From: Antedon bifida
Taxonomy: Eukaryota > Echinodermata > Crinoidea > Comatulida > Antedonidae
Direction: 5' to 3'
Length of the DNA stretch: 64,000 nucleotides
Assembly: GCA_963402885.1 (NCBI GenBank)
Contig: OY727095.1
Span: 32,245,001 to 32,309,000 of the forward strand
Shown: positions 23,242-37,700 of the stretch, in pieces
Layout: each line of letters opens with the position of its first letter
Numbering within the stretch: position 1 is the stretch's first letter
Position numbers and translations under genes: made by a program
The notes under the pieces: generated by a model
Told to the model about the DNA's origin: nothing
The model's database searches: none
Seen by the model: only the letters and a program-made list of their open reading frames with translations

Positions 23242-24264
23242 TAAATTGATAAAAAATAGATCAATCAAATTGTAGAATCAGAAAATAAAACTCAAAAACC
23301 ACAGTAGATCAATGTTCAGCAGCATAAATCAAATTGCGACATTCGATTGTTGTCTTTTTAATACTTTAACATTAGGTGTTGTTTTAATTTTTTGGAAAAT
23401 AAAGAAATTGAAACAGCATTTGTAATTGGGGGTGGTAAACTGTTCATCATTGATGGACCGGAGTATCTAATACTGTTTTGAAAATAATTGGTGTTGTGGA
23501 TAGGTATGTGTATATTAGTTCTAGAACGTGTAGGGTAATTGTGAATAGAAAAATTCGGAATAAACATATTGTTTAAATGATTTGGAGAAGTGGAATGCAG
23601 GGCGGAGAATACAAATTTGCCTTGTTGCATTATGTTTATATCAATGAGTTTGAGGAGATTAAGTTTGGAAAATAAATGGGAAGAATGGGACCGCGGTGGA
23701 GCGCCAGATATAATCCTGATAGCCTTCTTTTGTATAATTTGCAGTTTACTGAGGTTGGATACGTAAGTATTGGCCCAGACAATGTTACAGTAGCTCAAAT
23801 AGGGAAGAATGAGGGAGCAGTAAAGGGTTCGAAGAATATTAAGGGGTACAAATGAGGATAACCTAGAAATGATACCAACGCTTTTGGAAGTTTTATTCTC
23901 TACTTCTTTAATATGATTTTTCCATGTTAGATTGCTGTCCATAACTACACCTAAAAACTTAGCTGATTGAACACAAGGTATATCATGGTTGTCAATGGTA
24001 ATTCTGTTGGCTGATAAGTCAATAGATTTTAATAGTTGTGGGGTCCCAAAGAGGATGAAGCTACATTTTTTATGATTAAGAGAAAGTTTATTAGCTGCAA
24101 AATATTGGGACAAATTTATCAAATTGGAGTTGACTGTATTGAATAAGGATTGGACATTTTTGTTAGAATAAAGAACAGTAGTGTCGTCAGCATAAAGGAA
24201 AAAATTAAGGAGCTTTGAAGAGAAGTGAATATCATTGATGTATAGAATAAATAAGAGGGGGCCA
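22889..24264 (-). mobile_element. 5'-truncated non-LTR retrotransposon (LINE)
   Basis: Minus-strand insertion. The 3' end at about 22889 has an AATAAA-like block (AATAAATGTC) and a short AAATG-type microsatellite tail, usual for LINEs that do not end in plain poly(A). The 5' end stops abruptly at about 24264 inside the reverse transcriptase, just upstream of the YADD motif, as expected for 5' truncation during target-primed insertion. An (AAAT)n microsatellite at 23170-23246 interrupts the 3' UTR. Confidence 0.8.
23358..24263 (-). CDS. LINE reverse transcriptase, C-terminal fragment
   Basis: The open frame begins in the truncated RT finger/palm (GPLLFILYIND), contains the catalytic YADD within LNFFLYADDTTVLYS, then KCSFILFG, a KFLGVVMD block and the thumb region. 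It ends at 23358 with KLKQHLMLKY. About 300 residues are uninterrupted, so the copy is young or lightly decayed, but it has no start and lacks the N-terminal RT motifs and the endonuclease. The general type is that of RT frames common in marine invertebrates; the exact clade is not assigned. Confidence 0.8.
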   Translation of the reverse strand, partial: GPLLFILYINDIHFSSKLLNFFLYADDTTVLYSNKNVQSLFNTVNSNLINLSQYFAANKLSLNHKKCSFILFGTPQLLKSIDLSANRITIDNHDIPCVQSAKFLGVVMDSNLTWKNHIKEVENKTSKSVGIISRLSSFVPLNILRTLYCSLILPYLSYCNIVWANTYVSNLSKLQIIQKKAIRIISGAPPRSHSSHLFSKLNLLKLIDINIMQQGKFVFSALHSTSPNHLNNMFIPNFSIHNYPTRSRTNIHIPIHNTNYFQNSIRYSGPSMMNSLPPPITNAVSISLFSKKLKQHLMLKY

Positions 24265-26060
24265 TCAATCTAGCTTCACGTTTGTGGTTTGGTCACTGGT
24301 CACTGATACGCTAGCTCAACACGAATTTAATTGCTTCATATCAATAACTCCACTGATACAAAATGCAATGTATCAGATTGAATTCACACACTTATCGTGT
24401 TATGAGAGAGATCCGCTATCATGCGCGAAATTAATAAAACAAAACTTTGGGAACGGCAATTTCGCCGATTTGGGCATTATATTTATCACTTAGGCCTACT
24501 ATATTATTGTTTCCAATTCAACAAAGCGAAAATGCAAATCGATATACGATACAGACAAAAGGAATCAAATTAGAAGTAAAAAAACAGTAATAAAATAATA
24601 AAAAAACAAGCAGGCAAATCAGACTTTATAGGTTTATTTTCTAATTTTAAAATAAGTTAATTACTGCCGTAAAAAAAACACCCCAAAAAATTATATTTTC
24701 ACTTATAAAATGACAAAATAAATAGTTAAAATCAACCAAAAACCCATTGGTTGGCAGCTTTCAATTACAGTTTTTCCAGGTAAATGGCCTACATTTTGTT
24801 TCGGTTCAATTTGTTGTCAAAGTGGATAACTATTTATGTGACATTATATTCAGCAAACATTGTTTTAAGACTCTTATAATAAAAAACAATGGCTATTTTT
24901 TCAGGGGGACAATAAATCTTTAACAATTAGAGAAAGGTTGGAAAAACTATTAAAGAATACGAATGTTAATCAGGGAGTGGTTGTGGGCCTCTGTCGCCTA
25001 CGTCTCAAATTGTAAGTAATTAATCTGTTAATATTGGCACTGAACTTCAACCAAAGAAAACTGAGCCGTATAATTTACTCGCATATTTGTTTGTCAACTC
25101 TTTGATTAGTTGATACTGATCTCACGAATTAACTTTTGACCGAGGTATGTTACAGTTTAATTTTCACCAATCCACCTATGTTTACGTTTTCAGGAGACGT
25201 TGTTCTTCGTTTCTTTTCAGTAAGAATACGATTAATGTTTGTTTTCACACACTCTGGTTGTAATAGATATATTAGAACCGTTCACGACGACAATCAAATC
25301 GTCCCCCTTTCGTGGGAATTAACAGATTCCTTTACACGTTAAGTTCCAGTGAGTTAGTATTCAGAAAGAAGAAAACCAATCATACCGGTGTGTTTATATA
25401 ATGAATTGTATTTTCACGATAAACAAAATTACTCTAGACGTAAACAATTTAAAAGTTGTGGTGTGGGTCTACACCAGGTTGATTGTTTGAGTGTACCAAC
25501 AATGTAAAATAGATAGACAGTGTCAGGCCCACCTCAGGCGATTTTTACACAAGCTATAATATAGGCCTATAGGCCTATAGTTGTGTTTGGAAATGTTAGA
25601 GAACTCCCTACAACTGTCTAGTTTCATGGAAAGTATAGGGTGGGCCTACGTATAAAATACTGCTTCAATAAGAACAATTAAAATGTTATACGTTTGATGC
25701 GGATCACCTAAATATAATTTTGGATGTCAGGGGCGGCGTTTGACAGGAAACAGACACGTTGAAATCTTCTTTCTTTTTTAATCACCCAACTCTTCAATAA
25801 AAATCATTTCAATAATTGTCTCTTTCTATAACTTATAGCCATAGGCCTAAGAAGCAATCGTATTTAACAAACCCAAACAAATATAATTTGATAATATTAT
25901 TATTAATAAATATGACATCTAATCAGTTGTTGTTTGTAGCAACAAGAAGTAAATCTAAGGTAAATATAGCCGACAAGCTTCAAAGAGAATACCGTATCAA
26001 ATGACTTCAGTTCAACTTACAGTGCAAACTCAAAAAGTTGATAACCGTAACGAAAAACGT
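24265..26060. other. intergenic stretch upstream of FoxI, no gene recognised
   Basis: No domain-bearing frame was found. It contains several TAGGCCTA words (around 25560-25570 and 25850) and is presumably upstream regulatory DNA of the forkhead gene. Confidence 0.35.
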
Positions 26061-26065
26061 ATTCG

Positions 26066-26140
26066 TGATTGGCTGTTTGTTATTCTGACGTCATAGAAAC
26101 TTTCAATTCTACTACAGCGCATTGGGTGCCTATATAAAAT
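26066..26140 (+). promoter_or_regulatory. FoxI core promoter: inverted CCAAT box and TATA box
   Basis: TGATTGGCTG at about 26067-26076 is an inverted CCAAT box. TATATAAAA starts at 26131, about 60 bp downstream and 119 bp before the start codon. Transcription would be expected to begin near 26160. Strong TATA promoters are typical of regulated rather than housekeeping genes. Confidence 0.65.
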
Positions 26141-26249
26141 ACAACTTTTCGGTTGCAGATAGACTCGTTTGCTAAAGTTCTAGATGTCTAATACCCTGTG
26201 AAAAACTCCGTAAGAAGCACATCTTTACAGGAATTAATATTTTATCGAT

Positions 26250-27194
26250 ATGTATTACTACAACGGAGAAACTACAATGGAGTATTCGTCAATACAGCAT
26301 CCAACACCAGTGAGACTAACGGACACATCTGGATTATTACTTGCGACACATCCATCGCCTTATGTTTCAACAGTAGGGCTTGACTTCCATAACTCAACAG
26401 GCTACTATCCAGGCCATCATCAACCTAGTTATCACCGAATTCCTCTACCCAGCTCAGCCTATTTAAACCCCGCGGACATTTGGTTTCCATTTGCTGCAAC
26501 ACATCATGATCTGTACAAAATTGTACGACCGCCGTATTCTTATTCAGCTCTCATTGCGATGTCGATTCAGTCGGCTAAAGACAAGAAAATCACGCTTAGT
26601 GGCATTTACAGATTCGTTTCTGATCATTTTCCATTTTACAAAAAAAGTAAAACTGGATGGCAAAACTCAATACGACACAATTTATCTCTGAACGACTGTT
26701 TCGTCAAAGTACCACGGAATGATGGAGACCCGGGGAAAGGAAATTACTGGACACTAGACCCAGATTGTGAAAAAATGTTCGACAATGGTAATTTCCGTCG
26801 CAAGAGGAAACGTCGATCAGAACAACAGACATCTTCCACTGCTGCAACGTCATCTGAAACATCCTCTCCGTCGTCGGCTGCAAACACCATTCCACATCCA
26901 GCAGTTTTATCTGGTTCTAAACGTCTGCTGCTGTCATCGACATCAGAATTGACGACTGATAGGCCTATTAATTCCAGGTCCATTACTGCTAGCGTACAGG
27001 AAGGGGAGTCGTCCCCCTCTTATCGCATAGCTGGTCATTATTCAAACTTCACATCGGTTCTACGTAACTATGACGTAGGAATACAAAGCAGCACTGGAAA
27101 TGGTTTACCCTCACAAGAGGATAAAAAGAGTATGTCGTCAACAAAGAGGCCAGCGTTAAGTTTCAGTGTCCAGAGCATAATTGGCGATACATAA
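26250..27194 (+). CDS. FOXI: forkhead transcription factor, FoxI class, single exon
   Basis: A 314-residue intronless frame. The forkhead DNA-binding domain runs from about residue 92 to 186. It starts [13 protein letters not shown], has the recognition helix in [19 protein letters not shown], wing 1 in [17 protein letters not shown], and ends in the basic [10 protein letters not shown] signal. The [19 protein letters not shown] block and the C-terminal [10 protein letters not shown] are the features that place it in FoxI rather than FoxC, FoxL or FoxQ. The N-terminus is Tyr/His/Pro-rich; residues 190-300 are low-complexity Ser/Thr and are not expected to fold. Start: the ATG at 26250 is followed by [12 protein letters not shown]; the in-frame ATG nine codons later is an alternative. 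In other deuterostomes FoxI genes act in ectodermal and ionocyte-type cells. Poly(A) signal at 27585. Confidence 0.92.
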   Translation: MYYYNGETTMEYSSIQHPTPVRLTDTSGLLLATHPSPYVSTVGLDFHNSTGYYPGHHQPSYHRIPLPSSAYLNPADIWFPFAATHHDLYKIVRPPYSYSALIAMSIQSAKDKKITLSGIYRFVSDHFPFYKKSKTGWQNSIRHNLSLNDCFVKVPRNDGDPGKGNYWTLDPDCEKMFDNGNFRRKRKRRSEQQTSSTAATSSETSSPSSAANTIPHPAVLSGSKRLLLSSTSELTTDRPINSRSITASVQEGESSPSYRIAGHYSNFTSVLRNYDVGIQSSTGNGLPSQEDKKSMSSTKRPALSFSVQSIIGDT

Positions 27195-27199
27195 ACATC

Positions 27200-28740
27200 A
27201 TTTTCTGCATTGTTTTGTATACAGAACTATTACAGAACTTGCACGCTAAATTGAAACGTGTAATAATCGAGGTGGAAAAACATTGCAAATGTAAATAAAC
27301 ATTGACTTGTGACAAATTTAAATTCATTTAAATTTGAAAAATAAGCTAGGTATACCAAATATTGTACAGTATTTATTGGTAGAGCTGCTATTATTGTGTG
27401 TAACCTGTTTTGCTAATAAGGTGTAATAAGTAAACACTATTTCTGCCACTTTCTATTTCATAACGTTCATTATTAATTTAATAATTGTTTGTTATATCCA
27501 TATGATTTAAAATCGATTTGTTGTTGAGTTGTTTTTAAGCTTTTTTATGCATGTTTGTTTTACGGGTTTTGACTCGCTGTTTGAAATAAAATGCCACGAA
27601 ATTAAAATAAATCTTTATTGATTATCAAAATAAATATATCTGGGTTTGGTTATTTTACGAGTACGACTTAATTTAAAGGACATACTGTCTATGCCGACTA
27701 ATGCAAGTGTCTTACTGCTCCTATTTGTTTAGGCTAATATAACACGCTTCAATGTAGGCCTATAGATTTTGCCACAACAACGCAATGGACTGAATTACCA
27801 CGCGGCAGCACTGAACAACCAACCGTATTACAAATATACACTGACATATAATTATGTCACATTAAAACTATTATAAATACAAATAATATCAGGCCTACTT
27901 ACAATGGTCATTGCATGTTCTGAGTGTGGAGCCGCGAGGGACACATTCCTTTGTATAGTTGTAACCATTAAATTCTACGGAATGGCACCTAAATATGTAA
28001 ATCAGCATGCGCACTGAACGAATGCATAACAATTGTAAGCATGTCAACCGGGATTCGGACATGGCTTAGTAAACCTAGTAAAAGATTAAATCAATTTTGG
28101 ATATATGTTCGGTTTTTTTTTGTATATAGATTAAATGCGTCAGCAATTTACCGACGCTATTACAAAAAAATGCGTTCCACTCGCCGTTTCCGATCGTAAT
28201 AATATGTCAATACAGTTAAAATATGGAAAATGAAGACACGATCATTTTCTATATTTCTGTTAGCAGAAACCACTTTAGCGGTTTGATGAAAAATACAGTA
28301 TCAAACTAAAATGCGTCAACAACTTGTTACACACGACACCGTTTCTTCGCTATCCATAAAACGCGTTTCCGATTATAATACGTCAACAAGCAGTAAAAAA
28401 AAACACCACTGGCTAATATTTTTTTATGCGCTTACAGCAAGCTTCAAGCTTTCTTTTGTTTTTAAAATAAATATTACATTTTTAAAACTTTTATAACTGA
28501 AAAGAGAGAAATTTACAGTGCTACCATTCAATAGTCCTAAAACTGGTGTTCAACTCTTATTGTGTTCACATATGCATTCATCAATTTAGTACAAAACAAG
28601 AATAAAATAAATCATTTATAATTTATTCAGACTGTAAACATTGTAATTTATTCAATTAAAACAAGTAAAACTTCATGGAAACATTTATTGAATTTATTAT
28701 TTATATTAAACATTGGAAAATGTGATACATTTATTATATG
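27200..28740. other. intergenic stretch, no gene recognised
   Basis: It contains the FoxI 3' UTR (AATAAA at 27585-27590) and, at its right end, the 3' UTR of CFAP58, with several TTTATT words that are AATAAA on the minus strand (for example 28684 and 28730). No coding region is supported between them. Confidence 0.4.
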
Positions 28741-28769
28741 TAAATCAATTTATTAGCAGGGTGACCTAG

Positions 28770-31700
28770 TTAGGAAGCTTTGACTTGTGCTGGTGGTTTT
28801 AGATTAAAACCACCTCCTGTGAACCTTGGCCCATCTGACCTCTGTGCTTGTATGGTGGGGGCGCCACCTTGGGCTAACACACGATCACGTTCTCTATAAA
28901 AAACAACAATATACAGTATTATAAAAATGGTAATAACTAGACAAAGACAATTCCTATCTTGATTGAATATTAACACAAATCAATATATTATACATACTTG
29001 GCCTGCTGTTCTTTTCTTTTCTGCATGTAATATTTCTTCTTAACGTCTTGTAGTTCTCGGGCTAGTCTCTCAATCTCGTACTTATATTCACTCACTTGCG
29101 ATTCATACATGTTTAATTCAGACGACATGCCCTAGAAAACAACAACAATTCGTTGAATTCCCAAAATAGAGTCCTCTGTCTACACTATCAATCTTTATGT
29201 GACCAAAAAATGTGCCCATATTTAGACATGATGATGTCATATCACTACCATATTTGAGCATATCACTACCATATTTGGGCACATCACACTTTTTTGTCAA
29301 ACTAGTTTGATAGTGTAGACAGAGCTTTAAGAGGTGTCCCAATAGTGTTCTATAGTATGAAATTTGACAGAACTTAAAATCACAAAAATGATGTTATACA
29401 GTAATGGAATGCTTACCTTTAATTGCTTTGTTTTCTCTTTCAAAGTCTGTTGATAAATCTGCAACTGTTCTGCAACCTCGGGTCCTGGTTGACGAGCAAG
29501 GATATGCTTCAATTCAACGTACAGCTTCTCTTTTTCCTAAAAAAATAATAAGACGGTATTACTGTACTATTCACATCCGTGGTCAATATGGAGTGAAGAC
29601 TAGTGTTATACCATGTGGAGACTAGTCTACTATCGTCTGCCGTACCTGAATCAAGAGTTCCTTTTCAACGACTTCCTCCGTCTTCTGTATCAGTCTTCTC
29701 TGCAGAGTTTGAATTTTTTGGATCATCTCATACGTGCTGGGGTCACTTCCTTCCAGCTTGCGCCAACGGTGGATATTCATCGGGTTTTCAAGTTCTTCTT
29801 CGAGTGCTTTGCATCGTGTACGCTCACGAAGCAGTTCACGCTGGAGGTGGTACACCTCACGTCTGTAAACAAATAAATTATCTATATTAAGTATTCGCCA
29901 ATTAGTCTTGACTTAAGGGTCTTTCACACCTGTTCCAGCATGGTTGCGGATCCTGCAAATCAAATTGAATTTCAGTATTTGGTTTTTGTGACGCTCCATG
30001 TGACTATGCGTCAATTGATATGCTCTTAGTCGTGTGAAAACGAAACGTTTGGCCTGGACGTTTGATTTGATTTTCTGGCACCAGACTTGTGTGTGAAATA
30101 CCTTTACATAATTTGTACGACATACATCAACATAATAACACATTCAGATGTTGATAATAGTGATGATGCTGTATGATTTATTTTCCACGATAAACAATTA
30201 CCTCAAGTCATCAACATTAGCCACACTCTTATTCAAGATGTTCTTCTCTCTGCGTAGCTTCTTAATTTCCAGTTTAAGTAGTCTGATATCCTCCAAGCGC
30301 TGCCGATACTGGATCTCTCCTTTGTTTAGCGTAGATTGCTGAATCTTAATCTTTTCATACAACAGAGCAAGCTCGTCGTTACGGCGCACAAGTTGTGTTC
30401 CAAGAATATCTCGTTCACTGATCACCTAAAATCAAAAATATAAACGAAATAATAATAAATCCAAATGCAAATTATTGAAAAAATGACAATGCTGTGGGAA
30501 TAAGTATATGGACCTCAATGGAGATACAAAATAACATAAGCAAAAAGCTAAATCAAAACGATAAATAAAACAGCCAGAAAAATTAGCAGAGCTTTTGAGC
30601 AACACTAGCCCTTCATCAGTGCAAGTGAAATAATAATAATATATATAATGTTCTTTGATACTAAATGGTACATTTGATACTAAATGGTACATATTCTACA
30701 CAATGTGGTGGCGACATATAATTCATGTTCCAGGGCACAAGCAATGGATAATTGTCACATTTCAAATTGAGTATTAGTAATGTCTCCAAACCTGATCAAG
30801 TTCTTTCTTCTGTCTGAGTCTTTCTGCATCAGCCTCTGATATGATCTTAAGGAGTTTGCGTTCTTCTGCCTCTTGTGCCTCTATGTATGCCCTGCTTTCA
30901 GTTGCCTGTTGCTTCATTCGCTGCAACTCTGCTTTTAGAGCCTCTTTCTGTTTTTCAACTCTGAAATAGTAAATAGTTATTTTCATAATAATAATGGTAG
31001 TGACAAGTCTTATATAGCACCTACAATGTTTATGCTTTACACACAAAAATGATCTATTAAATATCCTAAGATAACCAAAAAATAAACCAAGCAGAGGAAC
31101 GATTTACACCACTGTGTTCTCCAGCACTTTGAAGCTCCAATATCAGAGCTCGCCGGACCCTAATTCATAGGAGCTCGAGTGAAAAGGGCATCTGTCTACC
31201 ATAAATCTAGAGTTTCATAACTAAACTGTCGAGTGTACATTAAACTATTCATTTTGAGGGCAAACTTGTGAATCTAATGATTAGTATTGTACCTTTGATG
31301 ATCCAGATGCTCTTTGACAAGCGCTGCTTCTTTGGCAGTAATCTCCTCTTTCAACTGATCTATTTGATGATTCATTATCTTCAGCTTCCTCTTCATCTCT
31401 GTGATCTCATCTTGAGATTCAATCAGGTTCTTGCTGTACAGGTTGCGGTCACTACGGACGGCTTCGTACAAGTTTTGCTGCTGCTTCAACTTTGTTTCTG
31501 CTTCAGCAATCTTTTTCTTGTAGTCAAATATTTGCATCTCGCGAACTTTGACATCTTCCATATGTTGAAGAACCTGGGAAAAGAAAAAGGTAAATGCACT
31601 AGACATCAAATCTTACAAAAGTAATGATAGTTTTAAAACTGCTTAAACTAGAAACATTTGTGTTTTGTCGTCAACAGTTGACAGGAAGCGTACCTTTTGA

Positions 31701-34700
31701 GTCAGGTCACTGGCTTCATTGATGTAGCGATCTCTTTCTTTCTCCAACTGGTAAATAATCTTCCTCTGTTTCTGGGCTTCATCTTTGTAATTTTGAATTT
31801 CTTGTTCAAGATTCTTCTTGGAGTGTTCATGCAGCTTCACCAAATTCAGTTGTTTTTGTGTTGCACCAGCTGCTTTCAAAAGGTTCTTGTTTAGGATGTC
31901 GCGTTCACGGATCAAATCGTCGATGGCTTTTCTATCCATCTCAGATTGTTTTTTACTTGATTCAATCTCTAAAAAATATCACAAAAGTTCATTTTACAAT
32001 ATTATACAATGTTTCAAATTTATTACTCTTACTGCCATTTTTCTTTCCATAAACTTCCAAGAATACAATGTTCAGTGACAGTAATTGGTGTACTGTCAGC
32101 AATTCCAGTAACTGTCATTTCATATGGAATGGAAGTGGCCAAGGGCTTGGTTGACAAAATAGAGGAATGAACGTGGTCTTACCTCTTTCAAGAGCAACGA
32201 TCTGCGATTTAAGAGTTTCCTTCTGCTGCTCAACTTCCGCTTTATTGTCCTCTACCGTCCTCAGCTTACGCTGAATACCTTCTCGCACTTTGCTCAAACG
32301 TACAGTCTCAATTTTTAAGTTACTGATGTCATCTTCTTTTGCCTAAAAATAATGATTCATTATAAAATACTGTACTGAAAATTGGTATTACTATACTGTA
32401 ATAAATAAACGTCTACATCGGAGATATAAGTATTTTACACAGCTGTTATACAACTTACCTTTAATTCGACAACCCTTTCATTGTTCTCTTGTGTCAATTG
32501 ATCGTTGTTTATCAACTGTGTTTCGTAATCCTGTTGCAGTCGTGTAAAACGTGTGTTCAAAACCTCAGTGTCTCTTACAGTTCTTTCGTACAATATCTAC
32601 AAATTAAATAAAAAAATTATTAAGATGGAAAAGATTGATAAAATCAACCAAAGTAAAATATATTTCAAACTATCATGGTAGCTTTTACAGAACATTTTTA
32701 AAAAATACTTAATAATATAATATGTATCAAAAAGATATAAGAGATATTTTAATTAATTTGTACCGTATTTCAACAGACTTTTAAATGACGTATAATTTGT
32801 TACTTTATGTTTTTTACCTGTATACTATTATGATGTTTTTATATTTTAATGAAATGTGTATATAGTGTTTCTAAATATTTTTATACTTTTTTAACCTAAT
32901 GTTTTATATATTTTATGAAATACACTCAACATATTTTCCTATTTCAGGATGAAACAAAGTGAATTTGAAAAGAGTTTTCTTTAAAATCTACAAGCATTAC
33001 CTTTTGGTCTTTAGACTGTGTTTCCAGTTTTGCCATATCTCCCTTGTAACGCTCCACTTGTTGTTGCATAGCTTTGATTTCACCCGCTTTTGCTTCAAGA
33101 TCTGTCTTGGCAGCTTTGAATTCACGATCAAGCTTTTCTTTGCGGCGCATCTCTCGTTGCGCTTCATTACTACGAACCTGAATGTCTTGTGTTAACTAGA
33201 AAAGCAACAACAAAAAAAACATTGGAATTGATGAATTCTTGTAGAAGAGCATCATAAATAGGGTGCTTTTGGTTTTTGCAGTGACCTAGTACCTAGGATT
33301 TATGAGGCCATACAAAGCTACTATTACATACATTTGGTCTGCCAATTTGGTCGATTATAGGTCAATTTGATAACCTTGGATTACGCTATATCAGACAAGC
33401 ACATATTAACCTTTTTTGGGTGCACAGTTATCATAAAAAAAAAATGGAAACAGATTTAAAAGAGCTGAACAACCTTTTTTGGTTGTACAGTTTTCATTAA
33501 AAAAAACTTTATTTAACAGAGCTGGTAAATCTTGTGACAAATGGCATAATGTATAATTTATATAATTAATTAATACAAGTCCTAGGTCGTCAGAACAGAG
33601 AAACAACTCAATACCAGTTATATAGACTTACTTCAGATATTTTGTTTTCAGCATCAGACTTGTCCTCTTCTGCCTGTTGTTGTTTCTTTGAAGAATCTGT
33701 CAACTGCTCCCTGAGCTTGACAATCTCTGCCAGTTGATCATCTCGTTCTTTTGACAATTCCTCTTTTGCTTTAAGTAACTCATTTACACTAACAAACGAG
33801 TAGAAATAATTGTTTAACACTATAACATTCAATTCAGTAACCCTTAATGCAAATTGGAAAAAACTGGTGACCATGTGGTCAAAATCTGGACTTTTAAAAT
33901 GACCCTCCAGGTTAGGATGAGGTTTCTGGTCATTTGACAGTAAATAGACTTTAATACAAGGTTAGTATCTACATAAAATGGTTTAATAGCGAATAACACA
34001 ATGTTTCTAAGTGCCTAATATACAAAAATGATGGCCATAATGGATGAATGGGATAGCTTCTGCTGCAAAAATATAGACCTATATAAAGTATAAAATATAT
34101 CATATACAGTGTCTACAAAATATGGTGACCTATTTTTGCTTAAATTATGTGCAGTATTTGATAGCTACCTATGTTCCTGCCCCATAGTTAGGCCAGCACC
34201 TTGCTCTACCAATTTGCTCAGATTAGTGATTTCTAGCTTGAGGGATTGGATCGTCTCCCTTGCTCTTTGTTCCTTCTCCTGGGATGCATCCACCATCTTC
34301 CATGCCTTCTCAATTTCCTGAAAAGATAAGAATAAAAATGGTAATTAGTAGATTATAAATTTAACAATTCACAACAAGTTTAAAAGTTATTTTCACTATA
34401 TTAACGCCCAGCATTGTGAAATGCAGAGATAAGAATAGATAATTACTTTTTTGAGGGATGAAATGGTCGTCTGGTCTTCTTGGGACAGCTTAAGAGCTGT
34501 TGATACTTTCGCTGAATTTGCTACAATTTCTGCATTCAATTCTCTGCATTTTGTCATCAGACGTTTTTCACTTTCGTGTGATTTTTTCAGAGCACGGTGT
34601 AACTTCTCATATTCAGTGCGAAACTTTTCCAAGCTACGATCACCCATCAACTCACTCAAGGTGTCTTGGAAGTCTCTTTCCAGTGCCTCAAAGGCACTGT

Positions 34701-37700
34701 CTTCAATGGCACCTTTATTGGCAGGACTTTCATTCTTTTTTTCCTGCACAAAAAGAAAAATAAATCAGCAGTTATTTATTAATATTACATAAATGTTAAT
34801 TGAAGTATAATATTAATAACAATCTGTTTCTAGCTAGGACCTTGTTTACCTCTAGCCTGGGATCGATCCTTTTATACTACTAGTATAGGACTACTACTGT
34901 AATATAGGCCTAGCGTATTTAACGGCCTCCTATCCCATTTTTTTTATAGGAGGCTAGGCCTAGGCCTACCCTAGCCTAGGCCTAGTCGATAAGTTAGCCT
35001 CGCTCCCTACTGCCTAGCCTGGTCTATTCTGCTTTAACACAGTTATATGCCAGGCCCTAGCCTAGCCCATGTTCATCATAGATAAATATAATGGATCAGG
35101 TGCCGTTTTCGGCCACCTCGACTTGTATGGACTATACCATTATAAAAAGATGGGAAAATAGGGGTGTCCCATTTATTAATTGAGTTGGTTAATGTGTTAA
35201 AATACTGCTGCTTTTGTTCTTTTGTTTAGTGCATTATGTTTCACCAACAAAGGGAAACAACTACGCCCTGCATGCTGTAGAATTAATTTCAGTTTTCAAG
35301 TTAATAGGCCTACAGTATATTATGGCTCTTTATTTCTATATAATTTTTAGGCATCCTTCCTTAATATATTAGGTGGATTCCCTAAGGTGGATATTGAATA
35401 TTTTTTACGGATTTATAGATACAGAAAGTATATAAAGAAAGTTTTTATTCCAGTTACAAATAAAAAATATAATTTACCTAACGATAACACAGTAGTACAT
35501 TTAATAAAATGACAGTAGTACATTTAATAAGATCTATCACATACTGATTATTAGGTAATCAGTAAAACAAATAAACATTATAATTTTGTCAATGAATCTG
35601 TACCATTTTGTTCCCAGAAAACACAGTGTTTGACATTGCGTGTTTTTAGGTTTGGTTTTTCTAAAACGTTTTAAACACGTTTTTAAACGTTTCTGTGTAG
35701 AAATACATGTTCTAATTGAACAACGTTTGCATCAAAACGTTATAATAGCGAATGCAAAACGGAGCTGATAATGTCGCCATGAAGAGGATGATTGGTGTCT
35801 TCCAATATAATCGGCAAGCCGTTCGCTGTAGAACGAGTCAAGCATTTGCATAGACAAATCAATTACTTACGATATTTTAATATCGATTGTACTGTAGTAT
35901 TTAGGATGTTTTGATTCCGATTGTACTGTAGTATTTAGTTGTATTGTAGTTTAACATGTTTTAATTCCGATTGTATTGTAGTACTTAAGATTTTCTAATT
36001 TCGAATCCGATTGTAAATTCTAAAATTTAAAGTGTTTAAATCCAGATAGGAATAACATAGGCCTAGTATTTAATATGCATTAATTTTGATTATACTGTAG
36101 TGTTTAGTTTAGTTTTTATATATAATAAGTAAGTATACCTACTTATATAGTTTTTATTTATTTATTCAAAGGAATCACCTTTATATCGGTGTCACACATT
36201 TATCAGTTAATGGTGCATCCAATTTACAAATAACATAAGCCACAAAGTTCTAAATACTAATACATAACATCAAAACAAAATGTAAACTAATTAGGTGATC
36301 ATTTAGAATAAAATGATCACCTATTGTTATTGTATAAAATCTTTATTATTATTTTTTTTTTTCTTTTTATTGTTTCTGTACACTATTTTGTGTAACAATT
36401 ATCTCAAAAAGTTTAATGTCAATGATTACAAAAATTTCAGAATATCTTTCAAATAATATAACTTAATCCTAATAAGCTTTCCAGCGTGATCACTCATCCG
36501 TGACGACATTTATACGCCATTTTGCGAAATCACATTATCAATCATATCTCCATAATTCATTATCACATATTAATGAAATTCACTACACGTAAACTTCAGA
36601 TCAAGGGTAAAAATATTAGCAAATAAAAACGCACGCGCACGTAGGTTCATGCGCGTGATATCGCGCGTTAAAAATTTAAAACGCTCAAAATTAAGTTTTG
36701 ATCAATTTAGAGCATGAATTAGGCCATTTGCGTGTTTCAAAAAATTACTGCGCAAAAATGCGTTTTTGCGCGCGCGATACTTAAAAAGCGTAAAAAACAT
36801 GAATTTTTTTTACAAATCTCATTCTACTCACCATCCTTAGTACATTCACCAAATTTGAGTCAGTTCCGACTTAAAATAACGCTATACGAGCACGTTAAAA
36901 ATGACAAAATGCGCACATTAATTTTACAAAAGTTCTGAAAATGGTGAAAAATAAGTCTTTTTTAAAATGAAAATAATTCTTCAGAATGCAAGATGACCCC
37001 CGATTTTTTTAACTTATTCTGGAAGCCATTGAGTTGTAGATATGAATTCATGTACACATTTTACGTACAAAATGTTTTGACGTCATCAAATGGCCACTTG
37101 AATTTAAAAATTAGGATTTGTTATCTTTTTGTGTAGATTATCACATTCAACAGAGCGCATCTTGGTTATGTGTGCTCGAATTTCGCACAACTTCCAGTAT
37201 GTGCTTGCTTAATTAATTATCTTTATCATGAGTTGACACTATCTTCATTTTAATGACGTCATCACGCGTAAAAACTTGAATAACGTAGGCCGTGTAATTT
37301 CACCTTCGCAGTAAATTTGAATATCTTACAGCTCTTCAGAATTGAAGGTTACCTTGATGATTATAATTTATTATGAAAGCTGATGAAATGTAGATATTAA
37401 TTCATATAAAAATTAAGCCTATCGGATGTTGTGACGTTAACATATGGCCAGTTGAAGTGAAAAAGTAGTTTTTTCATATTTTTCGTCAAAGTTATACACA
37501 ATTCAAAGAGCGCGCACAGCGCTTCTACGTGCCAAATTTTTTTCCAAATCTTATATTTTTTTGCTCAATTAATTATCTTTCGAAATTGTCATCTTAAAGT
37601 TTAGTTTGATAACGTCATCATGCCAAAAAATTAGAACATGTGTGTCCCGTAATTTCACCTATGCTACACTGTATATAGATATACAGTATATACTGTACAT

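Noticed and set aside
31268-31624. 118-residue plus-strand frame
   Set aside because: Antisense of the coiled-coil coding exon of CFAP58. Leu/Phe-rich antisense frames are expected opposite Glu/Lys/Gln-rich codons.
34451-34792. 113-residue plus-strand frame
   Set aside because: Antisense of CFAP58 exon 2, for the same reason.
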